Positions 16,680-25,100 of a stretch of 64,000 nucleotides of DNA are shown in pieces. Within the stretch, counting starts at the first letter, position 1; every line of letters begins with the position of its first letter. Source of the DNA: Saccharomonospora piscinae (GTDB taxonomy: Bacteria > Actinomycetota > Actinomycetes > Mycobacteriales > Pseudonocardiaceae); NCBI RefSeq assembly GCF_005862235.1, contig NZ_VCEK01000002.1, forward strand, positions 830,534 through 894,533. Reading direction: 5' to 3'. A program made the position numbers and the translations under genes. The notes beneath the pieces were generated by a model. The model saw only the letters and a list, made by a program, of their open reading frames with translations, had not been told where the DNA came from and made no database searches.

Positions 16680-17501
16680 ATGGCAACCATCGCGGTACTG
16701 GGTGCGGGCAAGATCGGCGAGGCGCTGCTGTCGGGGCTGCTGCACGGTGGCCGTAGTCCCGGCGATCTGCTGTTCACCGAGCGCCATCCCGAGCGGGCGG
16801 CGGAGCTGGAGTCGGCCTACGGCGTCACGGGTGTCACCGTGGCCGAGGCGGCGCGGCGAGCCGATCTGCTGGTGGTGGCCGTCAAGCCGCAGGACATCGA
16901 CCCGGTGCTGGCGGAACTCGCCCAGGCACTGCGGCCGTCGTCGCTCGTGGTGTCGCTGTGCGCGGGACTGCCCACGGCACTGTTCGAACGCACGCTGCCC
17001 GAGGGCACCCCCGTGGTGCGGGTGATGCCGAACACGCCGATGCTCGTCGGCGAGGCGATGAGCGCCGTGTCGCCGGGCAGCCACGCCGACGCCGAGCACG
17101 TCAGGCAGGTCACGGATCTGCTGAGCTGCGTCGGCAAGGTCGTCGAGGTGCCCGAGTCGCAGCAGGACGCGGTGACCGCGCTGTCGGGTTCCGGTCCGGC
17201 GTACTTCTTCTACCTCGTGGAAGCGATGATCGATGCGGGCATCCTGCTGGGGCTTCCGCGCGCGGTGGCCGAACAGCTCATCGTGCAGTCCGCCGTCGGC
17301 GCCGCCACGATGCTCGCGGAGGGCGCGGGCCATCCGGTGCTGCTCCGGGAAGCCGTGACCTCGCCCGCCGGCACGACCATCAACGCCATCCGGGAACTGG
17401 AGAAGCACGGCGTGCGGGCGGCGCTGCTGGCCGCCATCGAGGCCGCCCGCGACCGGTCGGTCGAGCTGGGCCGAGCGCACGAGGACTCCGAACGGGCATG
17501 A
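16680..17501 (+). CDS. proC: Pyrroline-5-carboxylate reductase
   Basis: A 273-residue enzyme making the last step of proline synthesis. The Rossmann motif IAVLGAGKIGEALL is at the N-terminus. VAVKPQD, RVMPNTPMLVGEAM and the P5C-reductase signature (ALSGSGPAYFFYLVEAM followed by AVTSPAGTTINAIRELE) are all present. Length is typical. The ATG lies 7 bases after TAGTGT and lacks a Shine-Dalgarno sequence. Confidence 0.96.
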   Translation: MATIAVLGAGKIGEALLSGLLHGGRSPGDLLFTERHPERAAELESAYGVTGVTVAEAARRADLLVVAVKPQDIDPVLAELAQALRPSSLVVSLCAGLPTALFERTLPEGTPVVRVMPNTPMLVGEAMSAVSPGSHADAEHVRQVTDLLSCVGKVVEVPESQQDAVTALSGSGPAYFFYLVEAMIDAGILLGLPRAVAEQLIVQSAVGAATMLAEGAGHPVLLREAVTSPAGTTINAIRELEKHGVRAALLAAIEAARDRSVELGRAHEDSERA

Positions 17502-17608
17502 CGGTGGGTGCCCGGTCGGGTCGGGTTCCGGCGTGTTGACACCGCGTTGACTCCGTCCGGGTGCCTGTTTCCCCTCGACAGGCGTCGCACCAGCCCCACA
17601 TGTCCCGC

Positions 17609-17614
17609 TACCCT
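17609..17614 (+). promoter_or_regulatory. Possible -10 box of the excisionase-like gene
   Basis: TACCCT fits TANNNT and would start a transcript about 75 bases before the ATG at 17698. The leader contains a perfect 8-base hairpin, CCGCTCGA with TCGAGCGG (17640-17663). Confidence 0.4.
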
Positions 17615-17697
17615 CGAGAGCAGCACGCGCGTGTCGGTACCGCTCGATGGGGAAGTCGAGCGGCACGGCGCGTGGCAGAGGGACACGGTGAACTGTT

Positions 17698-17913
17698 ATG
17701 CCGCCGAACGGAAACGAGGACGTGCCGGGCCCCCGACATGTCCAGTTCCTGACCGTCGCCGAGGTGGCCACGCTGATGCGGGTCTCCAAGATGACGGTCT
17801 ACCGACTGGTGCATTCCGGTGAGTTGCCCGCCGTGCGGGTGGGCAAGTCGTTCCGGGTGCCCGAGCAGGCCGTCCACGACTATCTCGACAACGCCTACTT
17901 CGACGTGGGTTAG
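17698..17913 (+). CDS. Excisionase-family (MerR-like) HTH DNA-binding protein
   Basis: A 71-residue protein that is little more than a winged helix-turn-helix: FLTVAEVATLMRVSKMTVYRLVHSGELPAVRVGKSFRVPEQAVHDYL. This pattern is shared by phage Xis, BldC and Rv0500A, the last at the same place after proC in mycobacteria. There is no integrase or phage gene nearby, so it is a chromosomal regulator rather than a true excisionase. GGTGA lies 6 bases before the ATG. DNA target unknown. Confidence 0.88.
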   Translation: MPPNGNEDVPGPRHVQFLTVAEVATLMRVSKMTVYRLVHSGELPAVRVGKSFRVPEQAVHDYLDNAYFDVG

Positions 17914-17953
17914 GGCCACCGAGGGCCACGCACGCCGCGCTGATGTGCCCAGG

Positions 17954-17959
17954 TAACCT
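17954..17959 (+). promoter_or_regulatory. Probable -10 box of the bS22-like gene
   Basis: TAACCT, giving a predicted transcript start near 17966 and a leader of about 30 bases containing TTAGGAG before the GTG at 17996. Confidence 0.45.
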
Positions 17960-17995
17960 GGAAGGCCGTTCGCGACCGACCGTTAGGAGCGTGGT

Positions 17996-18097
17996 GTGGG
18001 CTCGGTAATCAAGAAGCGACGTAAGCGTATGTCCAAGAAGAAGCACCGGAAGCTGCTTCGCCGCACCCGCGTGCAGCGTCGCAAGCAGGGTAAGTGA
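17996..18097 (+). CDS. Small basic ribosome-associated protein bS22 / AURKAIP1-like
   Basis: A 33-residue, extremely basic protein (19 Lys/Arg) reading [20 protein letters not shown] at its start and ending [11 protein letters not shown]. It matches the AURKAIP1/COX24 domain protein that follows Rv0500A in mycobacteria (Rv0500B), identified as ribosomal protein bS22 in mycobacterial ribosome structures. AGGAG lies 6 bases before the GTG. It is too short for ordinary gene finders. It probably sits in the small ribosomal subunit near the decoding centre. Confidence 0.9.
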   Translation: MGSVIKKRRKRMSKKKHRKLLRRTRVQRRKQGK

Positions 18098-18136
18098 CGT
18101 CGCAGGCCCGCGGGCGCAAGTGAGGCCGGGGGTCTG

Positions 18137-19114
18137 ATGAGGCCGAAGGTCGTCCTGGTCACCGGGGTTTCCGGTGAACTGGGCGGGCGCCTGCTGTCGC
18201 GGTTGGGCGCCCGCAGTGACCTCGAACGGGTTGTCGGCGTGGACACGTCGCCCCCGGCGGCGAAGATCCTCCGTCGACTCGGCCGCGCGGAGTTCGTGCG
18301 GGTCGACATCGGCAACCCGCTGATCGCGAAGATCATGACGTCCGCGAGAGTGGACACGGTGGTCCATGCCGGTCCGACCTGCCATCCCGCGGGCTCGGGC
18401 AGGCGGTGGGCCGGGAAAGAGGCCACCGTCATCGGCACCATGCGGCTGCTCGCCGCGTGCCAGAACTCGCCGTACGTCCGCACGCTCGTCGTCACCTCGA
18501 CGACGGCGGTGTACGGCGCGTCACCGCGGTCCAGGGCCGTGTTCACCGAGGACGCGGAACTCATTCCGACCACCGTGTCCGGCTACTCGAAGGACGCCGT
18601 CGAGCTGGAGGGCTACGTGCGCGGGTTCGCGCGGCGCCGTCCCGAGGTCGGCGTGACGACGTTGCGCCTCGCGGACGTGCTCGCGCCGGACTTCGACACC
18701 GTCTTCTCCCGGTACTTCTCGCTGCCGCTGGTCCCGACCGTGCTCGGGTTCGACGCGCGCCTGCAGTTCCTGCACTCCGAGGACGCACTCGCCGTGCTCG
18801 AACGGGCCACGGTCCGCGCGCGGCCCGGCGTGTCCGAGGTGTTCAACGTCGCAGGCCAGGGCGTGCTCGCGCTGTCGCAGGCGATCCGCAGGGCGCACCG
18901 CGTGCCGGTGAGCGTCCCGCGTGCCGCGATGCCCTCGCTCGGCAGGGCGCTGCGGGGTGCGCGCAGGGTGAACACCTCGCCCGACCTGCTGCGCCTGCTC
19001 AGCTTCGGCCGCGTGGTCGACACCACCCTGCTGAGGCGGGACTTCGGCTACTCACCCCGGTGGACGACACCGCAGACGTTCGACGACGCCGTGGTCAGCC
19101 GGGGTGTTACGTGA
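18137..19114 (+). CDS. NAD-dependent epimerase/dehydratase family protein (GalE2-like)
   Basis: A 325-residue extended SDR. VVLVTGVSGELGGRL is the NAD motif (TGxxGxxG); VVGVDTSP ends strand 2 with an acidic residue for NAD; TSTTAVYG and the catalytic YSKDAVE (YxxxK) follow. It is Rv0501 (galE2)-like in position, but sugar-epimerase activity is not demonstrated for the family. GGGGG precedes the ATG. The acyltransferase gene overlaps its stop. Confidence 0.85.
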   Translation: MRPKVVLVTGVSGELGGRLLSRLGARSDLERVVGVDTSPPAAKILRRLGRAEFVRVDIGNPLIAKIMTSARVDTVVHAGPTCHPAGSGRRWAGKEATVIGTMRLLAACQNSPYVRTLVVTSTTAVYGASPRSRAVFTEDAELIPTTVSGYSKDAVELEGYVRGFARRRPEVGVTTLRLADVLAPDFDTVFSRYFSLPLVPTVLGFDARLQFLHSEDALAVLERATVRARPGVSEVFNVAGQGVLALSQAIRRAHRVPVSVPRAAMPSLGRALRGARRVNTSPDLLRLLSFGRVVDTTLLRRDFGYSPRWTTPQTFDDAVVSRGVT

Positions 19115-19989
19115 CCGGGCTTGGCGGGCCGGAGTCGTGGGCCGGCGCGCTCACCGGATTCGCCCGCCGCAGGCTCGCCGGCGACTACGAGGTCGACGAG
19201 TTCGGGTTCGACCCCGAGCTCACCGAGTCGGTGCTGTTCCCCCTGCTGCGCCCGCTGTACGAGCGGTGGTTCCGGGTCAGCACCCACGGCCTCGGCAACA
19301 TCCCCTCCGAGGGCGGCGCGCTGCTGGTCTCGAACCACTCGGGCGTGCTGCCACTGGACGCCGTGATGACCGCGTTCGCCGTCCACGACGAGCACCCGGC
19401 ACACCGGTTCCTGCGGATGCTCGGCGCGGAGCTGGTCTTCGACACCCCCGTGCTCGGCGAGCTGGCGCGCAAGACCGGTCAGACCTTGGCGTGTCACCCC
19501 GACGCCGAGCGCCTGCTGCGGGACGGCGAGCTGGTCGGGGTGTGGCCGGAGGGCTACAAGGGCGTCGGCAAGCCGTTCTCGGCGCGCTACAAGCTCCAGC
19601 GGTTCGGGCGCGGTGGGTTCGTGTCGGCCGCGCTGCGCACCGGAGTGCCCATCGTGCCCTGCGCCGTCGTGGGCGCGGAGGAGATCTACCCGAAGATCGC
19701 GGACATCCGCCCGCTGGCGCGGCTGCTGCGGTTGCCCTACTTCCCCGTCACCCCGTTCTTTCCGTGGCTGGGGCCGCTCGGGACGATCCCGTTGCCGACG
19801 AAGTGGCACATCGAGTTCGGCGAACCGGTCCGGACCGACACCTTCGACGCGGAGTCCGCCGACGACCAGATGCTCGTGCTCACCCTGACCGACCAGGTGC
19901 GCGAGAGCATCCAGCAGCTGCTGTACCGCAGGCTCGCCCTCCGTCGCGGCATCTTCACCGACGGCGGGCCCGGTTCGTCGCAGGGTTAG
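19111..19989 (+). CDS. Lysophospholipid acyltransferase family protein (Rv0502-like)
   Basis: A 292-residue PlsC-superfamily acyltransferase. LLVSNHSGVLPLDAVM is the active-site block and VWPEGYKGVGKPFSARYKLQRFGRGGFVSAAL the substrate-binding block, followed by PIVPCAVVGAEEIYP. The histidine-aspartate spacing is H-x6-D rather than the H-x4-D of classic PlsC, as in the diacylglycerol-acyltransferase-like subgroup. The GTG overlaps the epimerase stop (GTGA). Acyl acceptor unknown; probably peripheral to the membrane. Confidence 0.82.
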   Translation: MTGLGGPESWAGALTGFARRRLAGDYEVDEFGFDPELTESVLFPLLRPLYERWFRVSTHGLGNIPSEGGALLVSNHSGVLPLDAVMTAFAVHDEHPAHRFLRMLGAELVFDTPVLGELARKTGQTLACHPDAERLLRDGELVGVWPEGYKGVGKPFSARYKLQRFGRGGFVSAALRTGVPIVPCAVVGAEEIYPKIADIRPLARLLRLPYFPVTPFFPWLGPLGTIPLPTKWHIEFGEPVRTDTFDAESADDQMLVLTLTDQVRESIQQLLYRRLALRRGIFTDGGPGSSQG

Positions 19990-20007
19990 CCGGGCTCGCA
20001 TCGTCCG

Positions 20008-20091
20008 CTGCGGACACGACTACGCAACCTGCGGACACGACTACGCAACTTGCGGACACGGCTACGCAGGCTGCGGACACGGCTACTCGGG
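20008..20091. repeat. Four tandem copies of a 21-base unit
   Basis: Units start at 20008, 20029, 20050 and 20071, each built on TGCGGACACGRCTACGCA. The first two are identical; copies 3 and 4 share a G in place of A and have drifted at the end. The array fills the gap between the converging acyltransferase and HAD phosphatase genes. The unit is a multiple of three but neither flanking gene reads through it. Confidence 0.9.
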
Positions 20092-20097
20092 GTGGTT

Positions 20098-21036
20098 TCA
20101 GGCGGCTCTTCTGCGGTAGGCCAGGCCCGCGGCGACGGCTCCGGCCAGGGCTCCGGCGCCCAACACCGACGGCACACCGATCCGCGCGGCCTTGCGGCCG
20201 GTGCGGAAGTCGCGGATCTCCCAGCCCCGGTTTCTGGCGGTCTCCCGCAGGCCCGCGTCCGGATTCACGGCCACGGCGGCGCCCACGACCGACAGCATCG
20301 GCACGTCGTTCTGTGAGTCCGAGTAGGCCGTGCAGCGGCGCAGGTTCAGGCCCTCCCGCGCGGCGAGCGCACGCACGGCGTGCGCCTTCGCCCTGCCGTG
20401 GAGCATGTCGCCGACCAGCCGTCCCGTGTACACGCCGTCGACGCTCTCGGCCACGGTGCCGAGTGCTCCGGTGAGTCCGAGCCGCCGGGCGATGATGGCC
20501 GCGAGTTCGACGGGCGTGGCGGTGACCAGCCACACGCGCTGCCCCGCGTCCAGGTGCATCTGGGCGAGTGCCCTGGTCCCGGCCCAGATGCGGTCGGCCA
20601 TCAGCTCGTCGTAGATCTCCTCGCCGATGGCGACCATCTCGTCGACGGTTCGTCCCGCCACGAACGACAGGGCCTGCTCCCGGCTGGACTGCACGCCCTG
20701 GTGGCTCTCCCGGCCCCCGACGCGGAACTTGACCTGCTGCCACGCGAATCCGGCCAGGTCGGAGCTGCTGAAGTACTTGCGCGCCGCGAGCCCCCTGGCG
20801 AAGTGGAAGATCGACGCGCCCATCATCATCGTGTTGTCGACGTCGAAGAACGCCGCCGCGGTCAGGTCCTGCTGGACGGGAGGCTGGGTCTCGGGTGGAC
20901 GCGGTTCGGCCTCCGGTTCGACCGTCGCGACCGCCGCGGCCTCCATCGCGACCGCGGCGTCGGCCGAGGCCTCACCGGCCAGCGCCGCGAGCCGCTCGCG
21001 TTCCCGTCCCTTACCGCGGCCCCGCCACCGAGACAC
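20098..21036 (-). CDS. HAD-IB family phosphatase (SerB1-like)
   Basis: A 312-residue HAD hydrolase. Motif I is [11 protein letters not shown] with nucleophile Asp65 and Asp67; motif II is VWLVTATP; the conserved Lys lies in GRAKAHAV and motif IV in [12 protein letters not shown] charged, Pro/Ala/Glu-rich head of about 55 residues precedes the catalytic domain, and a Gly/Ala-rich tail [18 protein letters not shown] looks membrane-seeking. I prefer the GTG at 21036, which has GGAGG 8 bases upstream, over the ATG at 21051. The SerB1-type relatives act on phosphoserine or lysophosphatidic-type substrates; the substrate here is not known. Confidence 0.85.
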   Translation of the reverse strand: MSRWRGRGKGRERERLAALAGEASADAAVAMEAAAVATVEPEAEPRPPETQPPVQQDLTAAAFFDVDNTMMMGASIFHFARGLAARKYFSSSDLAGFAWQQVKFRVGGRESHQGVQSSREQALSFVAGRTVDEMVAIGEEIYDELMADRIWAGTRALAQMHLDAGQRVWLVTATPVELAAIIARRLGLTGALGTVAESVDGVYTGRLVGDMLHGRAKAHAVRALAAREGLNLRRCTAYSDSQNDVPMLSVVGAAVAVNPDAGLRETARNRGWEIRDFRTGRKAARIGVPSVLGAGALAGAVAAGLAYRRRAA

Positions 21037-21114
21037 GCACACCGCCTCCATACGTATGGGTTCGCCTCCGGCGCTTGCCCACAGAGTAACGAGCGTGACG
21101 CGAACACCGGAGAG

Positions 21115-22242
21115 CTATCCGACGGTCACGGCGGGCAATCCGGAGAGCACGCCTGTGACACTCACCACGGGTGCCGGGACGGGCGCTTCGGACGGCAACC
21201 GGGGCCGCTCCGGTGCGGACACGGGTGCGGGCACCGTGGCCGGTGGGGCGACGTCGGCCGGATCCAGCGACCCGAACGGTGGGCCGGGCCGGTCCGAGGT
21301 CGGCGGCGCCACCGGCGAGGTCGGCGAGCTCGGCGCGGGCGGGGCGGGCGCGGCAGTCGGCTCGACGGGGAGATCCACTTCGAGAGCGGGATCGGCCGCC
21401 GGTGGCTGCCCGGTCGGCGGCGGCCCCGGCCCGAGCGGCGACGGGGGCGCGCAGCGGCCGGTGGCGGGGAGCGCGCCGAGGTCGTCGGAGTGCGCCGAGG
21501 TGATCTCGTAGCACTCCATCCGTTCGGCCAGCGCCGAGGCTCGCCGGTCGATGCGGTCGAGCAACCCCGCCACCTCGTCCGTCACTTCGTCCGCCACCGC
21601 GTCCGGCAGCGCGGTGGGCAGTCCGGGGGCCAGCGTGTCGAGGCGGGCCGTCTCGCGTCCCGCCCAGTCGCGCAGTACGCCGAGCTGGCTGCCGTCGGAA
21701 CGGGTGGCGAGCGCGGTGAGCCGCACCGTGCCCTCGGTGGCGTGGTCGGCGAAGCCGCGCAGGGCCGCGCGGACCCGGCCCGGTTCGGCGGAGCCCGTCT
21801 CGCCGAGCGTGGCGAGTTCGTCGAGCCGCCGGGATGCGTAGTTCAGCCGCCGGACGGCGGCGTCCTCGTCGTCGAAGGTCAGCCCGAGCGCGGCGCTCTC
21901 CTGCGCACGCTTGAGCTGGTAGAGCGGCCCCCCGGGCAGGGCGTCGCGCGACAGCAGCAGGCCGGTGAACGCGAGCAGGGTCGCCAGTGCGGCCAGCGCG
22001 GTGAGCACCGGCAGCGGGCGGCGCCGAGGCGAGCTCACCGAGCGCCGGGCCATGCGTTGCCGCGTGGCCGCGTCGACCGTGACGTCGTGGGCGACGGTGT
22101 CGCCGAGCCTGCGCAGTGCGGCCACCACGGCCAGCTCGGCGCCGAACTGGTCGGCGTCGGTGCCGGAGTCCACGGCTCGCGCGAAACGCTCGTCCCGCGC
22201 ACGGGCCTGCCGCGACCGCCGGGACCACGCAGTCCTGCCCAC
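21115..22242 (-). CDS. RsbN-like anti-sigma factor (DUF5667), single-pass membrane protein
   Basis: A 375-residue protein immediately downstream of the BldN-like sigma gene. A cytoplasmic head of about 75 residues (ERFARAVDSG to RRRPLP) is followed by one membrane helix (78-98) and a DUF5667-like outer helical domain beginning PGGPLYQLKRAQESAALGL. A long Pro/Ala-rich tail ends the protein. In Streptomyces, RsbN holds BldN through its N-terminal domain and has the same architecture and gene order. The GTG start has GGAGGGAA upstream. The partner assignment rests on gene order and layout. Confidence 0.75.
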   Translation of the reverse strand: MGRTAWSRRSRQARARDERFARAVDSGTDADQFGAELAVVAALRRLGDTVAHDVTVDAATRQRMARRSVSSPRRRPLPVLTALAALATLLAFTGLLLSRDALPGGPLYQLKRAQESAALGLTFDDEDAAVRRLNYASRRLDELATLGETGSAEPGRVRAALRGFADHATEGTVRLTALATRSDGSQLGVLRDWAGRETARLDTLAPGLPTALPDAVADEVTDEVAGLLDRIDRRASALAERMECYEITSAHSDDLGALPATGRCAPPSPLGPGPPPTGQPPAADPALEVDLPVEPTAAPAPPAPSSPTSPVAPPTSDRPGPPFGSLDPADVAPPATVPAPVSAPERPRLPSEAPVPAPVVSVTGVLSGLPAVTVG

Positions 22243-22325
22243 CGCGTTCCCTCCACCGCTCGCCGTGCTCCGGGCCTTCCCGCCGGAGCAACGAGCGCGG
22301 GGGTGCGGCGGTTACGTGCGGTGGC

Positions 22326-23012
22326 TCACCGGAGCCCGTGGGGCAGCAGGGTGGCGAGGCGGCGCACGGCGCGGTGCTGCAACGCCTTCACCGCACCCTC
22401 GTTGCGCTGCATGATCGCGGCGGTCTCCGACACGGAGTAGCCCTGGATGAAGCGGAGGATGATGCACTCGCGCTGGTCGTCGCCGAGGTCGGCGACACAG
22501 CGCAGCAGTTCGTCACTGGTGGATCGGCTGATCACTTGTTGTTCCGGGCCGGGTGCCGCGCCGCGGCTCACGCCGCCCTCGGTCACCTCGTCGGTGACGA
22601 CCTCCAGCCGGAAGCGGCTGGACTTGACGTGGTCGAGCACGAGGTTGCGGGCGATGGTGGTGAACCAGGCCCCGACGTCGCGGCCCTGGTAGGAGATCGA
22701 CGTGATCCGGCGGAGTGCTCTGAGGAAGGTCTCGCTCGTGACGTCCTCGGCGAGGTGCCGGTCGCCGAGGCGCAGCAGCACGTAGCGGTAGACGCCCTCG
22801 ACGTGCCGGTCGTAGAGCGTGGCGAACGCGGCGGAGTCGCCGCGCTGGGCGGCCCGCACGAGCTCCCAGTTCTCGGCCACGACCCCGTCGGCGGGTACCG
22901 GGGACTCGGTCGTGCCGCCCGTTGTCTCCGCGTCGGAGGTCGCGGGCCGCGCGCCAAGCAGTCCCAGCGTCGCGGGTGCGGGACCAGCCGCAACAGCGAT
23001 CGGCATGCTCAC
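22326..23012 (-). CDS. bldN: BldN-like ECF RNA polymerase sigma factor
   Basis: A 228-residue ECF sigma factor. About 50 N-terminal residues of flexible sequence precede region 2 (VRAAQRGDSAAFATLYDRHVEGVYRYVLLRLGD and LAEDVTSETFLRALRRI). Region 4 follows with DDQRECIILRFIQGYSVSETAAIMQRNEGAVKALQHRAVRRL. The ISYQGRDVGAWFTTIARNLVLDHVKSSRFRLEV segment resembles my recollection of Streptomyces BldN. I chose the GTG at 23012 because GGAGGAGG lies 8 bases upstream; an ATG at 23057 would add 15 residues. Gene order sigma-antisigma next to rex-hem also matches Streptomyces. BldN controls aerial growth there; the role here is inferred. Confidence 0.75.
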   Translation of the reverse strand: MSMPIAVAAGPAPATLGLLGARPATSDAETTGGTTESPVPADGVVAENWELVRAAQRGDSAAFATLYDRHVEGVYRYVLLRLGDRHLAEDVTSETFLRALRRITSISYQGRDVGAWFTTIARNLVLDHVKSSRFRLEVVTDEVTEGGVSRGAAPGPEQQVISRSTSDELLRCVADLGDDQRECIILRFIQGYSVSETAAIMQRNEGAVKALQHRAVRRLATLLPHGLR

Positions 23013-23203
23013 GTGTCGCACCTCCTCCGGGCCCGTTCCCGGCCTCCGCGTGATCATCGCCACTACGTCGCCCGACGGAGCATACGTGTTGTTACCGCGA
23101 AGTAGGTAGTGGTGTCCTGGTTGCGAATCGGCGACATCACCGGTGACGATCTGGCCGCCACCGGGTCGCTGAGACACTGTGGGGACGGCGAAAGGGGCAG
23201 GTT

Positions 23204-24748
23204 GTGACGGGTGAGAGTGGCAACGTGGCGGAGCTCGCCACCGCCGCGGGGGAACACAGGCCGGGCCGCGACGCATTGATCGATACAGCGACGGGAACCA
23301 CACTCACCTGGGACGAAACGGACAGGGCCGTCACCGCCACGGCACACGTGCTGCGCGCCGCCGGAGTCGAACCCGGCGACAGGGTGGCGCTGCGCTATCC
23401 CACCTCGGCGGCGTTCGCGGTGTCGTTTCTCGCCGTGCTGCGTGCCGGGGGGATCGCGGTCCCGCTGAATCCGCAGGAGCCCGACTCGGCTTCCGAGGCC
23501 CTGCTGGCGCACAGCGGGGCCCGCGTGCTGCTGACGGACCGGCCGTTCGAGGCGACCCGACAAGCCCCCGCGCTCGTCGAACCGGTGCTGAGCGCCACCG
23601 CCGAGGCGGACCCGTTCCCGCAGGTCACGCGAGGAGGCGAGGACGTCGCCGCGCTGCTGTACACGTCCGGCACCACGGGGCCCGCTCGCGGCGCGATGCT
23701 GTCGCACCGGGCGTTGCTGGCCAACGTCGGGCAGTTGCGCGCGCTGAAGCCCGCTCCGGTGGAACCGGGCGATCGCGCCTACCTCGCGGTGCCGCTGCAC
23801 CACGTCTACGGGCTCGGGCCCGGGCTGCTCGCCGTCGCGGCGGCGGGCGCCACCGCTGTGCTCTCGCCGCGGTTCGAGGTCCGCACCGCGTTGTCGGACT
23901 GCCTCACCCACCGCGTGACGGTCGTGCTCGGCGTCCCGGCGATGTACGCGGAGTTCGCCGCGCGGCCGGTCGACGAACTCGGCGAGTGCCTGGCGACGGC
24001 CCGGTTGCTGGTCTCCGGCGCGGCCCCGCTGCGGCCGAAGGTGCTGGCCGCCGTGCGCGGCGCCACCGGGCTGGCGGTGTTCGAGGGCTACGGGCTCACC
24101 GAGGCCGCACCCGTCGTGACGTCCACGCTGGTCACGGGCTACGCGAAGCCGGGCTCGGTGGGCAGGCCGCTGCCCGGCGTCGAGGTGCGGCTCGTGGACA
24201 GCGACGGCAGCGCGGACCCGGCGCCGCAGGACCCCGACGACCCGGACGACACGTTCGACGACACCGACGGCACCGGGCTGGTGGCGGTGCGCGGCGCGAA
24301 CCTGTTCTCCGGCTACTGGCCCGACGGCGCGCACGGGCCCGGCGACGACGGCTGGTTCCGCACCGGAGACGTCGGCTACGTCGACGTCGACGGCGACCTG
24401 CACCTGGTGGACCGCGCGGGCGACCTGGTGATCGTCAACGGGTTCAACGTCTACCCGCACGAGGTCGAGGACGTGATCGCGGAGCTGCCTAACGTCGCGG
24501 AGGTGGCCGTGGTGGGCACGCTCGACGAGCGCACCGGGGAGGCGGTCAAGGCCGTCGTGGTGCCCTCGCCCGGCGCCGCCCTGTCCGAGCAGCAGGTCGT
24601 GGACCACTGCGCGAGCAGGCTCGCCGGGTACAAGGTGCCCACCGTGGTGCGCTTCGCCGACGCGCTGCCGCATTCGGCGACCGGGAAGGTGAGCAGGGCC
24701 GGGCTGCGCGACGCGCCCGCACCGGGTGAGGATGGCGGTCATGGCTGA
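23204..24748 (+). CDS. AMP-dependent acyl-CoA synthetase/ligase
   Basis: A 514-residue ANL-superfamily enzyme activating a carboxylic acid to acyl-AMP and then a thioester. Core motifs are LLYTSGTTGPARGAMLSHRA (A3), VFEGYGLTEAAPV (A5), GWFRTGDVGYVD (A7), VNGFNVYPHEVED (A8) and the catalytic Lys in SATGKVSR (A10). An acidic insert of Asp and Pro near residue 350 is unusual. AAAGGGG precedes the GTG. The glutaredoxin gene overlaps its end by eight bases. Chain-length preference not visible. Confidence 0.88.
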   Translation: MTGESGNVAELATAAGEHRPGRDALIDTATGTTLTWDETDRAVTATAHVLRAAGVEPGDRVALRYPTSAAFAVSFLAVLRAGGIAVPLNPQEPDSASEALLAHSGARVLLTDRPFEATRQAPALVEPVLSATAEADPFPQVTRGGEDVAALLYTSGTTGPARGAMLSHRALLANVGQLRALKPAPVEPGDRAYLAVPLHHVYGLGPGLLAVAAAGATAVLSPRFEVRTALSDCLTHRVTVVLGVPAMYAEFAARPVDELGECLATARLLVSGAAPLRPKVLAAVRGATGLAVFEGYGLTEAAPVVTSTLVTGYAKPGSVGRPLPGVEVRLVDSDGSADPAPQDPDDPDDTFDDTDGTGLVAVRGANLFSGYWPDGAHGPGDDGWFRTGDVGYVDVDGDLHLVDRAGDLVIVNGFNVYPHEVEDVIAELPNVAEVAVVGTLDERTGEAVKAVVVPSPGAALSEQQVVDHCASRLAGYKVPTVVRFADALPHSATGKVSRAGLRDAPAPGEDGGHG

Positions 24749-25001
24749 CGGTTCGGCACCGGCACACACGGTCGTGGTGATGACGCGCGCGGGCTGTCCC
24801 GCGTGCGAGCGCGCGGAGCGCGATGTGGAACGCATCTGCGGCGTACTCGGGGTGCCGTGGTCGGCGGCGGACGTCGACACCGACCCGGAGTGGCGCGCGG
24901 AGTACGGCGACCGGGTGCCGGTGATCCTCGTCGACGACGCCGAGCACGGCTACTGGTCCGTGGACGAGGCTCGGCTGACGGCGGCGCTGCGCGACGGGTA
25001 G
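24741..25001 (+). CDS. Glutaredoxin family protein
   Basis: An 86-residue thioredoxin-fold protein with a CPAC redox motif at 19-22, then ERAERDVERICGVLGVPWSAADVDTDPEW and the cis-proline segment DRVPVILVDD. This is the actinobacterial glutaredoxin-like type seen just upstream of hemA (Rv0508). I use the ATG at 24741; ATG 24732 is also possible. It overlaps the synthetase gene, so it is coupled. It may reduce disulfides with mycothiol or thioredoxin. Confidence 0.88.
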   Translation: MADGSAPAHTVVVMTRAGCPACERAERDVERICGVLGVPWSAADVDTDPEWRAEYGDRVPVILVDDAEHGYWSVDEARLTAALRDG

Positions 25002-25077
25002 GCGGTAGGGCGGCGCAGGCACCGGGTGGTCTCCAGGGGGCCTGGTGTGGCCTGCGTCAACCCCTTCACCAGGGGTT

Positions 25078-25095
25078 TTGTGCCTACGTTCACAA
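25078..25095. promoter_or_regulatory. Rex operator upstream of rex-hemACD
   Basis: TTGTGCCTACGTTCACAA matches the Rex consensus TTGTGAA-N4-TTCACAA at 16 of the 18 positions counting free spacers. Its left half is in the -35 position, 17 bases before TACCGT, so Rex bound here would block RNA polymerase. The same window encodes Rex directly downstream. Confidence 0.85.
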
Positions 25096-25100
25096 GTGGC

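Noticed and set aside
17698-17913. Excisionase-like gene as a sign of a prophage or integrative element
   Set aside because: No integrase, attachment repeats or phage genes nearby, and the same small gene follows proC in mycobacteria.
20000-20092. Heptapeptide repeats readable from the 21-base tandem array
   Set aside because: They would extend neither flanking gene: both have stops outside the array and the frames have no start or binding site.
23040-23100. GTAAC...GTCGG upstream of the bldN-like gene as an ECF-type autoregulated promoter
   Set aside because: The spacing is 13-14 bases, shorter than the 16-17 expected for such promoters.
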